Positions 20,022 to 27,947 of a stretch of 64,000 bases of DNA are shown here, piece after piece. The notes below the pieces were generated by a model, which was not told the DNA's origin, did no database searches, and saw nothing but the letters and a program-made list of their open reading frames with translations. Both the position numbers and the translations under genes were made by a program. Every line of letters begins with the position of its first letter. Positions within the stretch are counted from its first letter, which is position 1. Source of the DNA: Arthrobacter pascens (lineage in GTDB: Bacteria; Actinomycetota; Actinomycetes; Actinomycetales; Micrococcaceae); the NCBI RefSeq assembly GCF_030816475.1, contig NZ_JAUSXF010000001.1, positions 3,038,001-3,102,000 on the forward strand, written 5' to 3'.

Positions 20022-20325
20022 GCCGGGAAGGTTCAGCCTGGCCGTAGGTTTGACCGTAGTCCTGGGCGGAGCCGGCTGCGTCCTCGGCCTCGGTGTCTGC
20101 CGCCGCAGCCGCCATGCGTTCCTCCTCCACCTGGGCCCGGTAACGGACCCGCCGGATTCGGCGCACCATGTCGACAATCAGCAAGGTGGTGGCGAGAACA
20201 AAGAAGGCGGTCATGATGAATCCCCACAACCCGGGCGTGATCTGATCCTCGGACATCCCGTCACGCAGTGCGGGCGTGGGCAGGGGCGACGGCGTGGTGG
20301 CCAAAGACAGGAGCAAGTGATGCAC
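19984..20325 (-). CDS. small single-span membrane protein
   Basis: 113 residues from GTG 20325 with GAAGG eight bases upstream. One membrane segment (GFIMTAFFVLATTLLIVDMV, residues ~34-53) is followed by a basic stretch VRRIRRVRYRAQV and an acidic, Gln/Ser-rich tail. No enzymatic motif is present. The end overlaps the start region of the DUF255 gene, so translation is coupled. A protein of this type sits in the same place, between mca and the DUF255 gene, in mycobacteria (Rv1083), so it is probably real and functionally tied to these genes. A -10-like TAGATA lies in the end of mca. Confidence 0.8.
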   Translation of the reverse strand: MHHLLLSLATTPSPLPTPALRDGMSEDQITPGLWGFIMTAFFVLATTLLIVDMVRRIRRVRYRAQVEEERMAAAAADTEAEDAAGSAQDYGQTYGQAEPSRHESNGDAGRTQA

Positions 20326-20429
20326 GGTTCAAACCTTCTGTGGAAAACGATGGCAGCCGGCCGTTGATTCCGGGCACGGGCCAGAGTCCCGGCTCATCTT
20401 CTACGCGGCATAGAAATTGCCTGCTGTAT

Positions 20430-21335
20430 CTATCTTATCCCCGCGAAAAGGTCCTTCTCCGGCAGCTGGGCGGGCACCCTTGACTGGATCAGGGAGTAGT
20501 CCTCCCACGGCCAGGCACGGCGCTGCATGTCGGGCGAGACGGCAAAGAAGAACCCCAGCGGGTCGACCTGGGTCCGGTGTTCGCGCAAGGCATCATCGCG
20601 GACTTCAAAGTAGTCACCGCAATCCACCTGGGTGGTGGTGGGGTGGACGGCAGGCGGCGGCGTATGACCCTCGGCATCTGTCTCCAGCCAGGCCGCGAGC
20701 CTCTCCGCGTAAGGCGACTGCAATCCCGCTTCTTCAAGGGCAAAGTGGAGTGCCCGGAAACGCTCGGGGCTGAAAGCCCGGTCGTAGTAGAGCTTGCTGG
20801 GCTCCCACGCATCACCCGTCCCGGGATAACGGCCCGGATCCCCCGCCGCCTCGAACGCCTCCACGGCAACCCGGTGCGCCATGATGTGGTCCGGGTGCGG
20901 ATAGCCCCCGTTTTCGTCGTAGCTGATCAACACATGCGGCCTGAAGCGTCGGACCAGCCGAACCAGTGGCGCCGCGGCGCGCGCCAGCGGCTGAGTAGCA
21001 AAGGAGCCGGTGGGCAGGGGAGGGAGCGGATCACCCTCGGGCAGCCCGGAGTCAACAAAGCCGATCCAGCGCTGCTTGATGCCCAACACCTTGGCAGCCC
21101 GGTCCATCTCCAGCCGCCGGGCGCCTGCCATGTCGCGCTTGGGATGCGGCTCCCCCTCCACTGCAGGGTTCTGGATACCGCCCCTGGATCCGTCAGTGCA
21201 GGTAGCCACCATGACGTCCACGCCGGCGGCGGCATACATGGCCATCGTGGCGGCGCCCTTGCTCGACTCATCATCAGGATGCGCGTGAACGGCGAGCAGC
21301 CGGAGCGGGGCCGAGGGTGTGCTGGACGCTGTCAT
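20430..21335 (-). CDS. mca: mycothiol S-conjugate amidase
   Basis: 301 residues. Mca cleaves mycothiol adducts of electrophiles and drugs, releasing a mercapturic acid for export and recycling GlcN-Ins. The zinc-site motif VHAHPDDESSKGA begins at residue ~15 (AHPDDE of the PIG-L/LmbE fold), and YPHPDHIMAH supplies the later His ligand near residue 145. The K at SSKGA and the ~300-residue length fit Mca rather than its paralogue MshB. A clear AGGAG lies upstream of ATG 21335. Presence of this gene indicates a mycothiol-using actinobacterium. Confidence 0.95.
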   Translation of the reverse strand: MTASSTPSAPLRLLAVHAHPDDESSKGAATMAMYAAAGVDVMVATCTDGSRGGIQNPAVEGEPHPKRDMAGARRLEMDRAAKVLGIKQRWIGFVDSGLPEGDPLPPLPTGSFATQPLARAAAPLVRLVRRFRPHVLISYDENGGYPHPDHIMAHRVAVEAFEAAGDPGRYPGTGDAWEPSKLYYDRAFSPERFRALHFALEEAGLQSPYAERLAAWLETDAEGHTPPPAVHPTTTQVDCGDYFEVRDDALREHRTQVDPLGFFFAVSPDMQRRAWPWEDYSLIQSRVPAQLPEKDLFAGIR

Positions 21336-21458
21336 CGGGGACGGCTCCTCTTTTCTTATGTAGCAGCCCGGCGGCTACGGCCGGGCGGTCATGTAAGGCT
21401 ATGGCATCGGGCGGGTCAGGCATTCCGCAGCCCGGAGAACCGACTCCCGGATCCGCAC

Positions 21459-21464
21459 TAAACT
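21459..21464 (+). promoter_or_regulatory. -10 element (TAAACT), leaderless start
   Basis: TAAACT is followed by six bases and GTG 21471, as at 12766. There is no ribosome binding site. The arrangement favours GTG 21471 over TTG 21468 as the start. Confidence 0.45.
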
Positions 21465-21470
21465 GAATTG

Positions 21471-21926
21471 GTGACTTCCCAGGATCAGCCGGCCGTTTCC
21501 CCACCAGCAAGCACTAGCCTAGCCAATCGATATGGCGGCCAAAAGCGCCGGCTGTCCCGCAAGGCCAAGCGGGCCATCGGAATTACAGCCGTTGCCGCCG
21601 GAATAGGCATCATGGCCTGGATTTCCACCTCTCCTGGCTCCAGTGGCGTGACCTCCAAGGACATCGGCTTCAGCGTTACGGACGCCACCCGGACGGAAGT
21701 CGACTTCCAGGTGACCCGGGAGCCGGGCACGGCAGTCAGGTGCGCCGTCAAGGCCCTGGACTCCAAGTTCGCCGTCGTCGGCTGGAAAGTGGTGGAGATC
21801 CCGGCCGGAGAGAAGGACGGTACGGCGGACAACGGCCGCACTGTCTCCCAGCGCGTTGCCCTTCACACGGAGTCACTTCCCGTCTCGGGGCTGGTGGACA
21901 GCTGCTGGGTTCCGGGCGGCAAATGA
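21471..21926 (+). CDS. DUF4307 family membrane protein
   Basis: About 151 residues. A short basic N-terminal tail (GGQKRRLSRKAKRAIG) precedes one membrane segment (ITAVAAGIGIMAWIST, residues ~38-55). A small extracytoplasmic beta-rich domain follows, with the DUF4307 pattern VTDATRTEVDFQVTREPG and a paired Cys (AVRCAVKAL and later VDSCWVP) that could form a disulfide. The function is unknown. It is divergent from mca and upstream of greA, as in M. tuberculosis (Rv1081c). No terminator is seen before the greA promoter. Confidence 0.85.
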   Translation: MTSQDQPAVSPPASTSLANRYGGQKRRLSRKAKRAIGITAVAAGIGIMAWISTSPGSSGVTSKDIGFSVTDATRTEVDFQVTREPGTAVRCAVKALDSKFAVVGWKVVEIPAGEKDGTADNGRTVSQRVALHTESLPVSGLVDSCWVPGGK

Positions 21927-21957
21927 AGAGGAAAATGTGATCTGCACCGCTTGCCGG

Positions 21958-21986
21958 TTGGGTTAATCCATAGGATTGACTACAAT
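21958..21986 (+). promoter_or_regulatory. sigma-A-type promoter of greA
   Basis: TTGGGT (21958-21963), a 17-base spacer and TACAAT (21981-21986) form the best consensus promoter in the window. The predicted start is near 21993, giving a ~90-base leader before the greA GTG. Confidence 0.65.
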
Positions 21987-22000
21987 AGATCAATACCTTT

Positions 22001-22054
22001 ACCCCGCTGAGCTGGTTGCTGAGTTCCACAAGTGGCCACCGTGGCGGGGTCTTT
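22001..22054 (+). promoter_or_regulatory. attenuator-like hairpin in the greA leader
   Basis: ACCCCGC (22001-22007) pairs with GCGGGGT (22044-22050) and is followed at once by CTTTT. A competing small hairpin, GCCA (22035-22038) with TGGC (22042-22045), shares bases with the outer stem. A terminator-like structure within the leader suggests attenuation or readthrough control of greA. No known riboswitch class is recognised. Confidence 0.4.
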
Positions 22055-22083
22055 TGCTGTATGACCCACAAGAGGAGAAGTCC

Positions 22084-22578
22084 GTGTCTACCACCAACAG
22101 CGCGCCTGCAGCCTGGCTCACCCAGGAAGCTTTTGACCGCCTGAAGGCAGAGCTGGACCACCTTTCCGGCGCTGGCCGGGCGGAGATTGTCCAGAAGATT
22201 GAAGCTGCCCGCCAGGAAGGCGACCTCAAGGAAAACGGCGGCTACCACGCTGCCAAGGAAGAACAGGGCAAGATCGAGGCCCGGATCCGCCAACTGACTG
22301 CCCTGCTGCGGGATGCCCATGTGGGTGAAGCCCCCGCCGACGACGGAATTGTAGAACCCGGCATGATCGTCGTGGCCAGGATCGCCGGGGATGAAGAAAC
22401 CTTCCTGCTTGGATCCCGTGAAATCGCAGGGGACTCCGACCTTAATGTCTTCAGCGAAAAATCCCCGCTCGGTGCCGCGATCGTCGGCCACAAAGAGGGC
22501 GAAAAACTAAGCTACACGGCGCCCAACGGCAAGGACATCACGGTGGAGATCCTCTCCGCCAAGCCCTACGCCGCCTAG
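22084..22578 (+). CDS. greA: transcript cleavage factor GreA
   Basis: About 164 residues from GTG 22084, with GAGGAG seven bases upstream; a longer in-frame start at 21976 lies inside the promoter region. GreA binds the RNA polymerase secondary channel and stimulates cleavage of backtracked RNA. The N-terminal coiled coil carries the acidic tip motif EARQEGDLKENGGYHAAKE (D and E residues at the tip near residue 46). The C-terminal FKBP-like domain contains the SPLGAAIVGHKEGE motif near residues 130-143. The domain order and length are normal. Confidence 0.96.
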   Translation: MSTTNSAPAAWLTQEAFDRLKAELDHLSGAGRAEIVQKIEAARQEGDLKENGGYHAAKEEQGKIEARIRQLTALLRDAHVGEAPADDGIVEPGMIVVARIAGDEETFLLGSREIAGDSDLNVFSEKSPLGAAIVGHKEGEKLSYTAPNGKDITVEILSAKPYAA

Positions 22579-22597
22579 TGGCCCAGCCATAACCGAC

Positions 22598-22628
22598 ACA
22601 CCGGCCGCCCGTCAGGGGCGGCCGGTGT
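22598..22628. terminator. bidirectional terminator between greA and the rhomboid gene
   Basis: A 13-bp perfect stem (ACACCGGCCGCCC, 22598-22610, with 22616-22628) closes a five-base loop. It starts 20 bases after the greA stop. The rhomboid stop codon (22612-22614) falls in the loop, so on the minus strand the hairpin is built into the last codons of that gene. Confidence 0.75.
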
Positions 22629-23229
22629 TTCCGTTTCGGCGGCCGAGCAGCATCGCGGCTGCAACGCCGCCCAGGGCGCCGCCCAGGTGTGCCTGCCAGG
22701 AAATGTACCCCGCCACAACGGGCAGCACGCCCAGGAGGATGCTGCCGTACACCATGAACAGCAGGATCGACAGCAGGATCTGCCCCCAGCTGCGGTTGAA
22801 GAATCCCCTCACCAGGAGGAAGGCGAACAACCCGAAAACGAGCCCGGAGGCGCCAACTGTGATGCCGCCGTCGCCGATCAGCCAGACCGTGATCCCGGAG
22901 CCCAGCCAGCTCAATGCCAACGCGGTCAGGAACACCCTGAGCCCGGACAGGAACACCAGGAACCCGAAAATGATCAGCGGAAAAGTGTTGGACAGCAGGT
23001 GGTTGAGGCTCGCATGGAGCAGCGGAAACGTGAAAATATCCAGCAGCCCGTCAGGGCTGCGCGGCCGGAGGCCGAAGGTCCTGTTCAGGGCGTGCAAGGT
23101 CAGCATGTTCACGACCTCGATCGCCAACAGCATCACGGCGAATCCACCCACCACCAGCAGGCCGCCCTTGGCCCGCGAGGCAGTTGTTGCCCGGCTTCTT
23201 GGACTCCCGTCCCCCATGGCGTCAAGCAT
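22612..23229 (-). CDS. rhomboid family intramembrane serine protease
   Basis: 205 residues with six or more membrane segments. The catalytic serine lies in TVGASGLVFG (GxSG, near residue 126) and the partner histidine in SWQAHLGGALGG near residue 181. The HASLNHLLSNTFPLI segment after the first membrane helix is the conserved rhomboid region (H and N of the oxyanion side). AGGAG lies five bases before ATG 23229. The substrate is unknown. The last codons form the left arm of the shared terminator. Confidence 0.92.
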   Translation of the reverse strand: MLDAMGDGSPRSRATTASRAKGGLLVVGGFAVMLLAIEVVNMLTLHALNRTFGLRPRSPDGLLDIFTFPLLHASLNHLLSNTFPLIIFGFLVFLSGLRVFLTALALSWLGSGITVWLIGDGGITVGASGLVFGLFAFLLVRGFFNRSWGQILLSILLFMVYGSILLGVLPVVAGYISWQAHLGGALGGVAAAMLLGRRNGNTGRP

Positions 23230-23237
23230 GTGTGCTC

Positions 23238-24476
23238 CTAGTGGACCACGATGGGCTGGAAGCCCTCGGCCCGGAGGGCACTAAGGACCTGCTCACAGTG
23301 CTGGTGGCCCTTGGTTTCGAGGTTCACGGTGATGGAGACGTCGCCCATGCTGATGGAACCGCCCACACGGGTGTGGTCCAGGCCCGTCACGTTCGCATCG
23401 TTTTCGGCGATGATGCGGGCGATCGTTGCCAGTGATCCGGGACGGTCGTCGAGCATCATCCGTACCGTCATGTAGCGGCCGGCGGCGGACAGGCCGCGCT
23501 GGATGACCTTGAGCATGAGCATCGGATCGATGTTGCCGCCGGAAAGGATCACGGCTGTGGTGCCGGGATTTTCGATGGTGCCGTCCATCAGTGCGGCCAC
23601 TCCTACTGCGCCGGCAGGTTCCACCACCAGCTTTGCCCGTTCCAGCAGGAAGATCAGGGCGCGTGCCAGGGAATCCTCGCTGACGGTCACCACGTCGTCC
23701 ACGAGTTCCCGGATGATGCTGAACGGCAGTTGCCCGGGACGGCCGACGGCGATGCCGTCCGCCATGGTGGACACCCTCTTCAGCGGGACCAGGGCATCAG
23801 CGGCCAGCGACGGCGGATAGGCGGCGGCGTTCTCCGCCTGAACCCCGATGATCCGGATTTCCCGTCCCAGTTCCCTGGCCCTTGCCTTGACCGCGACAGC
23901 AACCCCCGCCAGCAGCCCGCCGCCGCCAACGCCCATCAGGATGGTGTCCACGTTGGGGATCTGTTCCAGAATCTCAAGGCCTACTGTGCCTTGGCCTGCC
24001 ACGACGTCCACATTGTCGAACGGGTGGACAAAGACCGTTCCCGATTCGTTGGCATAACGCTGCGCCTCCGCAAGCGCCTCGTCAACGTTGTGTCCGTGGA
24101 GGATCACCTCGGCGCCGTGGCTGCGCGTCGCGGCCAGCTTGGGGAGGGCGACCCCCATGGGCATGTAGATGCGCGCTTTGATGCCAAGGCTCTTCGCGGC
24201 GACGGCCACACCCTGGGCATGGTTCCCGGCGGAGGCAGCGACGACACCGCGTTTTTTCTCCTCGGGGGAAAGCCTTGCCATCCGGACGTAGGCCCCGCGT
24301 ACCTTGAACGATCCGGCCCGCTGCAGGTTTTCGCATTTGAAGTAGACGTCGCCGCCGACCAATCCGCCCAGCGCCCGCGATGATTCCACCGGTGTCCGCG
24401 CAATAATTCCCTCGAGCAGCTTCTGCGCCTCCAGGACATCGTCCAGCGTGACGGGAAGGGTTTCAAGGATGTTCAC
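23238..24476 (-). CDS. ilvA: threonine ammonia-lyase (threonine deaminase)
   Basis: 412 residues. The PLP enzyme converts threonine to 2-oxobutanoate, the entry to isoleucine synthesis. The PLP lysine is in GSFKVRGAY near residues 56-64, SAGNHAQGVA follows near 84-93 and the phosphate-binding GVGGGGLLAG near 182-191. A single C-terminal ACT domain occupies residues ~330-405. This is the short form with one ACT domain, used in many actinobacteria both biosynthetically and catabolically. The stop of the AI-2E gene lies only three bases upstream of the start, so they form one transcription unit. Confidence 0.93.
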   Translation of the reverse strand: MNILETLPVTLDDVLEAQKLLEGIIARTPVESSRALGGLVGGDVYFKCENLQRAGSFKVRGAYVRMARLSPEEKKRGVVAASAGNHAQGVAVAAKSLGIKARIYMPMGVALPKLAATRSHGAEVILHGHNVDEALAEAQRYANESGTVFVHPFDNVDVVAGQGTVGLEILEQIPNVDTILMGVGGGGLLAGVAVAVKARARELGREIRIIGVQAENAAAYPPSLAADALVPLKRVSTMADGIAVGRPGQLPFSIIRELVDDVVTVSEDSLARALIFLLERAKLVVEPAGAVGVAALMDGTIENPGTTAVILSGGNIDPMLMLKVIQRGLSAAGRYMTVRMMLDDRPGSLATIARIIAENDANVTGLDHTRVGGSISMGDVSITVNLETKGHQHCEQVLSALRAEGFQPIVVH

Positions 24477-24479
24477 GGA

Positions 24480-25928
24480 CTATTCTCCTTTGGCGGATTC
24501 GGCTCCGGCGCCCGGTCCCGCAGATCCGGTCTGGGCATCCGGATTGGATGCATTTGTGCTGGGCGCGGCGCCCTTGCCTCGCCAGTATTTGACGCGGGGC
24601 AGGCTGACCTCCTTGAAGGTGTCGTCTTCGCCCGCGCCGACTGTCACCGCCACTCCGGGGGCTGCCAGCACTTGTTCATGTTCCCACGTTCTGCCGGCGA
24701 TGTAGCGAATCGCCGAGTTTGCTACGGCGAGGATGGGCACCGAGAACAGGGCCCCGGGGATTCCAGCCAGGTAGGAGCCCGCCGCTACGGTAAGGATCAC
24801 CGCCACCGGATGCAGTGCTACTGCTTTGCCCATCACCAGCGGCTGGAGGATGTGGCTCTCCAACTGCTGGACCAGCAGGACGATGCCAAGCATGATGAGG
24901 GCGTTGACCGGCCCGTTGGCCACGAGGGCCAGGAGGACGGCGACGGCACCCGTCACCAGGGCACCCACCACCGGGATAAACGAGCCGATGAACACGAGCA
25001 CGCTCAGGGGCAGGGCCAGGGGAACCCCGATGATGGCGGCGCCGACGCCGATGCCCACCGCATCGACAAAGGCGACAAACATCTGGATCCGGGCATAGCT
25101 GACCATGGAGGTCCATCCACGGCGGCCGGCGCCAAAGGTCGCTGCACGGGCATTCCTGGGGAGCAGCCGGACCAGGAAAGCCCAGATCCTGTCGCCTTCC
25201 AGGAGGAAGAAAATCAGGATGAAAAGGGCGAGCACAAGGCCCGCCGCAAAGTGCCCGGCAGTGCTGCCGAAGGACAACGCACCGCTGAGGATACTGCTGC
25301 TGTTGTTCTGCAGGGCGGCGGTGGCTTCCCTGAGGTATTGATCCATCTGATCGGCGGTCACGTGCAGCGGGCCGTCCGCCAGCCAATCCTGGACCTGCTC
25401 CACGCCAACCAGGGCTTCGGTCCACAGTTCCCCGAATCCCGAAACCAGCTGCCGGCCCACCAGGGCAAGGGAGCCCGCGATCAGGCCGATGAAGCCCAGC
25501 ACGGTGATCGCTACGGCTGCCCCGTTGGGCAGCCCGCGGCTCCGCAGCCAGCCCGCCACGGGATTCAGGAGCCCGGCCAGCAATGCCGCCACCATGACAG
25601 GGATAATCAGGAAGCTGACCCTGCTCAGCAGCCAGATCAACCCGCCGCCCACCACCAGGATCAGTCCCAGCCGCCATGCCCAGGCCGCGGCGATCCGAAC
25701 GCCATAAGGGATGTCCCCGTCAAGTTCCCGGTCTCCCATGGCCCGCAACGTCGGGGCCTCTTCTGCCGCCACGGCAGTGTCAGCGGCACGGGCGGCCGCG
25801 GCTGCTGTCTCGGCATGCGGATTGGTGGCAGTCGGATTCGATGCAGCCGGGTTGGATGCAGCGGGGTTCGATGCAAGCGGGTTCGGTGCAATGCGGTTCT
25901 GTAGTGTGGCGTCGTCAGCTGGCGTCAT
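24480..25928 (-). CDS. AI-2E/PerM family membrane transporter
   Basis: 482 residues with about eight membrane segments and the family core: an N-terminal LGLILVVGGGLIWLLSRV helix pair, a long central soluble region, then PVVGALVTGAVAVLLALVANG and the conserved LVQQLESHILQPLVMGKAVALHP block near residues 360-382. The family includes AI-2 exporters and Na+/H+ antiporters, so the substrate is uncertain. The first ~65 residues are a low-complexity tail with five NPxAS-like repeats encoded by 15-bp tandem repeats. It is cotranscribed with ilvA downstream. Confidence 0.88.
   Translation of the reverse strand: MTPADDATLQNRIAPNPLASNPAASNPAASNPTATNPHAETAAAAARAADTAVAAEEAPTLRAMGDRELDGDIPYGVRIAAAWAWRLGLILVVGGGLIWLLSRVSFLIIPVMVAALLAGLLNPVAGWLRSRGLPNGAAVAITVLGFIGLIAGSLALVGRQLVSGFGELWTEALVGVEQVQDWLADGPLHVTADQMDQYLREATAALQNNSSSILSGALSFGSTAGHFAAGLVLALFILIFFLLEGDRIWAFLVRLLPRNARAATFGAGRRGWTSMVSYARIQMFVAFVDAVGIGVGAAIIGVPLALPLSVLVFIGSFIPVVGALVTGAVAVLLALVANGPVNALIMLGIVLLVQQLESHILQPLVMGKAVALHPVAVILTVAAGSYLAGIPGALFSVPILAVANSAIRYIAGRTWEHEQVLAAPGVAVTVGAGEDDTFKEVSLPRVKYWRGKGAAPSTNASNPDAQTGSAGPGAGAESAKGE
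25820..25894 (-). repeat. five imperfect 15-bp tandem repeats in the AI-2E gene
   Basis: Units at 25820, 25835, 25850, 25865 and 25880 share the plus-strand pattern GRTTSGRTGCARBSG and encode Asn-Pro-x-Ala-Ser-type pentapeptides in the cytoplasmic N-terminal tail. A length that is a multiple of three means copy-number change would not break the frame. Confidence 0.75.
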
Positions 25929-25967
25929 AGCCTAATACTTCCCCAGCAGCGGCCTTATGGGAAACCG

Positions 25968-26927
25968 CTACCCGCCGTCTGCCAGGGCGGCCTTGATCCC
26001 CCAGGACATGGTGAAGGAGTCCCCCGGCTCAAGCCAGCGGAGCCCGTCACCCGAATTAAAGGCGTTGGCAGGTCCGGTCATCGGTTCTATAGCCACAGCG
26101 CGGGTCCTGCCCGGAAATTCCGTGGTGACAAACACGTGCACAAACGTGCAGGCCTCGTCCTGCCACAGAGTGACCGCCCTGCCATCCGGAGCCGTCAGCG
26201 TATGGCGGGCCACCCCGCCGTCGAACCCGATGTCCGTCAGGGCGACGTCGACGGCGAGGCCTCCAACCCGCCGGCCTCCGCGCAGGTCAGTATCCCCACT
26301 GACGGCTTCCGCGCTGCGCGGGATAAGCCGGTTGTCCGCCACCAGCCGTGTCTCAGCAGCCACAGTCAACGTCAGCTCGTCCATGTCGACGTCCCCCAGC
26401 CTCAGATACGGGTGCGCGCCCAGGACGAACGGCGCCCTCGCCTGCGAATCGTTGATCAGCGTCTGCGTGACCACCAGGCCCAGGTCCTCGGCGAGGGAAT
26501 ACTGAACGCGGTGCCGGAGCAGGAAGGGGTAGCCGTGCTGCGGGAAGACGGTCGCCTCAAGGGTCACAGAGTAGGGGGACTCGTCGATGAGCGCGTAGGC
26601 GCTGTTCCGCAGGAGTCCATGACTGGCGTTGTTTCTCGAGACTTCCGTGATGTCCAGCTGCTGCTTCCTGCCGTCCAGATACCAGACCCCGTCCTCCACC
26701 CTGTTCGCCCAGGGCGCCAGGGTAATACCGGAAGCCCCTGGTGGAATATCCGCATCCCCGTAGGTCTCGGTGAGGAGTACCCCGGAACGGCTGTAGAGCC
26801 GAAGGCCTGCCGCGAGCTCGGTGACCACAGCGAGGGCGTCACCGCGTCGGATTTCGTGCTGCCGCCCTGTGGCATAGGTCCCGGGTCCCCCGGAACGGTC
26901 CGCGGCCGGGTCTGAGCTGGAAGTCAT
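25968..26927 (-). CDS. aldose 1-epimerase family protein (mutarotase)
   Basis: About 319 residues from ATG 26927 (a GTG at 26936 adds three residues). Family features: TLAPWANRVEDG near residues 70-81, NNASHGLLRNSAY near 100-112 (catalytic His), LGAHPYLRLGD near 168-178 (second His) and the late AIEPMTGPANAFNSGDG with the catalytic Glu near residue 280. It should interconvert alpha and beta anomers of galactose or a similar sugar. It is divergent from the regulator-galT-galK operon, which supports a galactose role. Confidence 0.88.
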   Translation of the reverse strand: MTSSSDPAADRSGGPGTYATGRQHEIRRGDALAVVTELAAGLRLYSRSGVLLTETYGDADIPPGASGITLAPWANRVEDGVWYLDGRKQQLDITEVSRNNASHGLLRNSAYALIDESPYSVTLEATVFPQHGYPFLLRHRVQYSLAEDLGLVVTQTLINDSQARAPFVLGAHPYLRLGDVDMDELTLTVAAETRLVADNRLIPRSAEAVSGDTDLRGGRRVGGLAVDVALTDIGFDGGVARHTLTAPDGRAVTLWQDEACTFVHVFVTTEFPGRTRAVAIEPMTGPANAFNSGDGLRWLEPGDSFTMSWGIKAALADGG

Positions 26928-26987
26928 GGGCACCACCGTACAGGGCCGGGGGCCGTGCAGCCATCACGTCTCCCTGTTGTCTTTTGT

Positions 26988-27016
26988 TTGAATCTATTCT
27001 TTTCTGAGCGCAATAT
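26988..27016 (+). promoter_or_regulatory. promoter of the gal regulator operon
   Basis: TTGAAT (26988-26993), a 17-base spacer and CAATAT (27011-27016) lie upstream of ATG 27057, giving a leader of ~35 bases with GAGGAGG six to seven bases before the start. This AT-rich gap is shared with the divergent mutarotase gene and is the likely place for the regulator's operator; no clear inverted repeat was found. Confidence 0.5.
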
Positions 27017-27056
27017 GTAACAATTGGAAGACGTGATGACATCCGAGGAGGAATCC

Positions 27057-27947
27057 ATGCTGGCAGCACAGCGGCAGCACCTGATCCTCCAGGAGGTCCA
27101 GGCCCAGGGGACGGTCCGGGTGGCTGTCCTCGCCGGGCTCTTCGAGGTCTCCGAGATGACCATTCGCCGGGACATCGATGCGCTGGATGCCAGCGGCCTG
27201 GTGCTTCGGGTCCACGGCGGGGCCGTGCGCACGGACAGCCTCAGTGCGCTGGAGCCTGCTTTCGCGAGCAAGTCCGCCCGGCAGCTCGCAGCCAAGGCCG
27301 CTATTGCGGCCGAGGCAGCGCTCCTGGTGGAACCCGGAATGACCCTGCTCATCTCCGGCGGCACCACCACCTTTGAACTTGCCAGGATCCTCCCCCGGAA
27401 CCTGGGCCTCACCGTCGCCACGAACTCAATCATGGTGGCCAATTCACTGGCCGGCAGTTCCGCGGACCACGACGGCGGCATCCGGACGCTGATTCTGGGC
27501 GGGGAACGCACTCCCTCCGAAGCCCTGGTCGGCCCGTTGGCAGCCGGTGCTGTCAGGACGGTGGATGCCGACCTGTGCTTCATGGGCGTCCACGGCATGG
27601 ATCCCCAGGCCGGGATCACCTCTCCGAACCTGCTCGAAGCCGAACTCAACGCCGCCATGATCGAAGCTTCCCGGAAACTCATCGTGCTGGCCGACGCCAC
27701 CAAATACGGGGTCGTGGGCCTGGCGGGAATCTGTGCCCTCTCCGCCATCGACACTCTGATCACCGACACGGGCATCACGGAGCTCCCGGCAGGTTTCCTG
27801 GCGGCCCTCCGTGAAGCCATCCCAGACGTTCGCGTCGCTGCGGTCCCGGCAGGCCGGGACGGGCCAACCGAACAACCCACCATCACTGCCAGCCCGCCGG
27901 AAGCCGAGCAGCTTCCCGTACCAGTATCCAAAGGACAAAAACCATGA
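27057..27947 (+). CDS. DeoR/GlpR family regulator of the galactose operon
   Basis: About 296 residues from ATG 27057, chosen for the strong GAGGAGG site. The N-terminal winged helix-turn-helix contains the DeoR signature VAVLAGLFEVSEMTIRRDID (residues ~24-43), followed by VHGGAVR. The effector domain (residues ~80-260) has the ISB/DeoRC sugar-phosphate fold with ISGGTTTFELARIL near 100, LGGER and DKTKYG-like DATKYGVVGL near 220. The stop overlaps galT by four bases. It probably senses a galactose-pathway phosphosugar and represses the operon; the LacI-type GalR seen elsewhere is absent here. Confidence 0.9.
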   Translation: MLAAQRQHLILQEVQAQGTVRVAVLAGLFEVSEMTIRRDIDALDASGLVLRVHGGAVRTDSLSALEPAFASKSARQLAAKAAIAAEAALLVEPGMTLLISGGTTTFELARILPRNLGLTVATNSIMVANSLAGSSADHDGGIRTLILGGERTPSEALVGPLAAGAVRTVDADLCFMGVHGMDPQAGITSPNLLEAELNAAMIEASRKLIVLADATKYGVVGLAGICALSAIDTLITDTGITELPAGFLAALREAIPDVRVAAVPAGRDGPTEQPTITASPPEAEQLPVPVSKGQKP

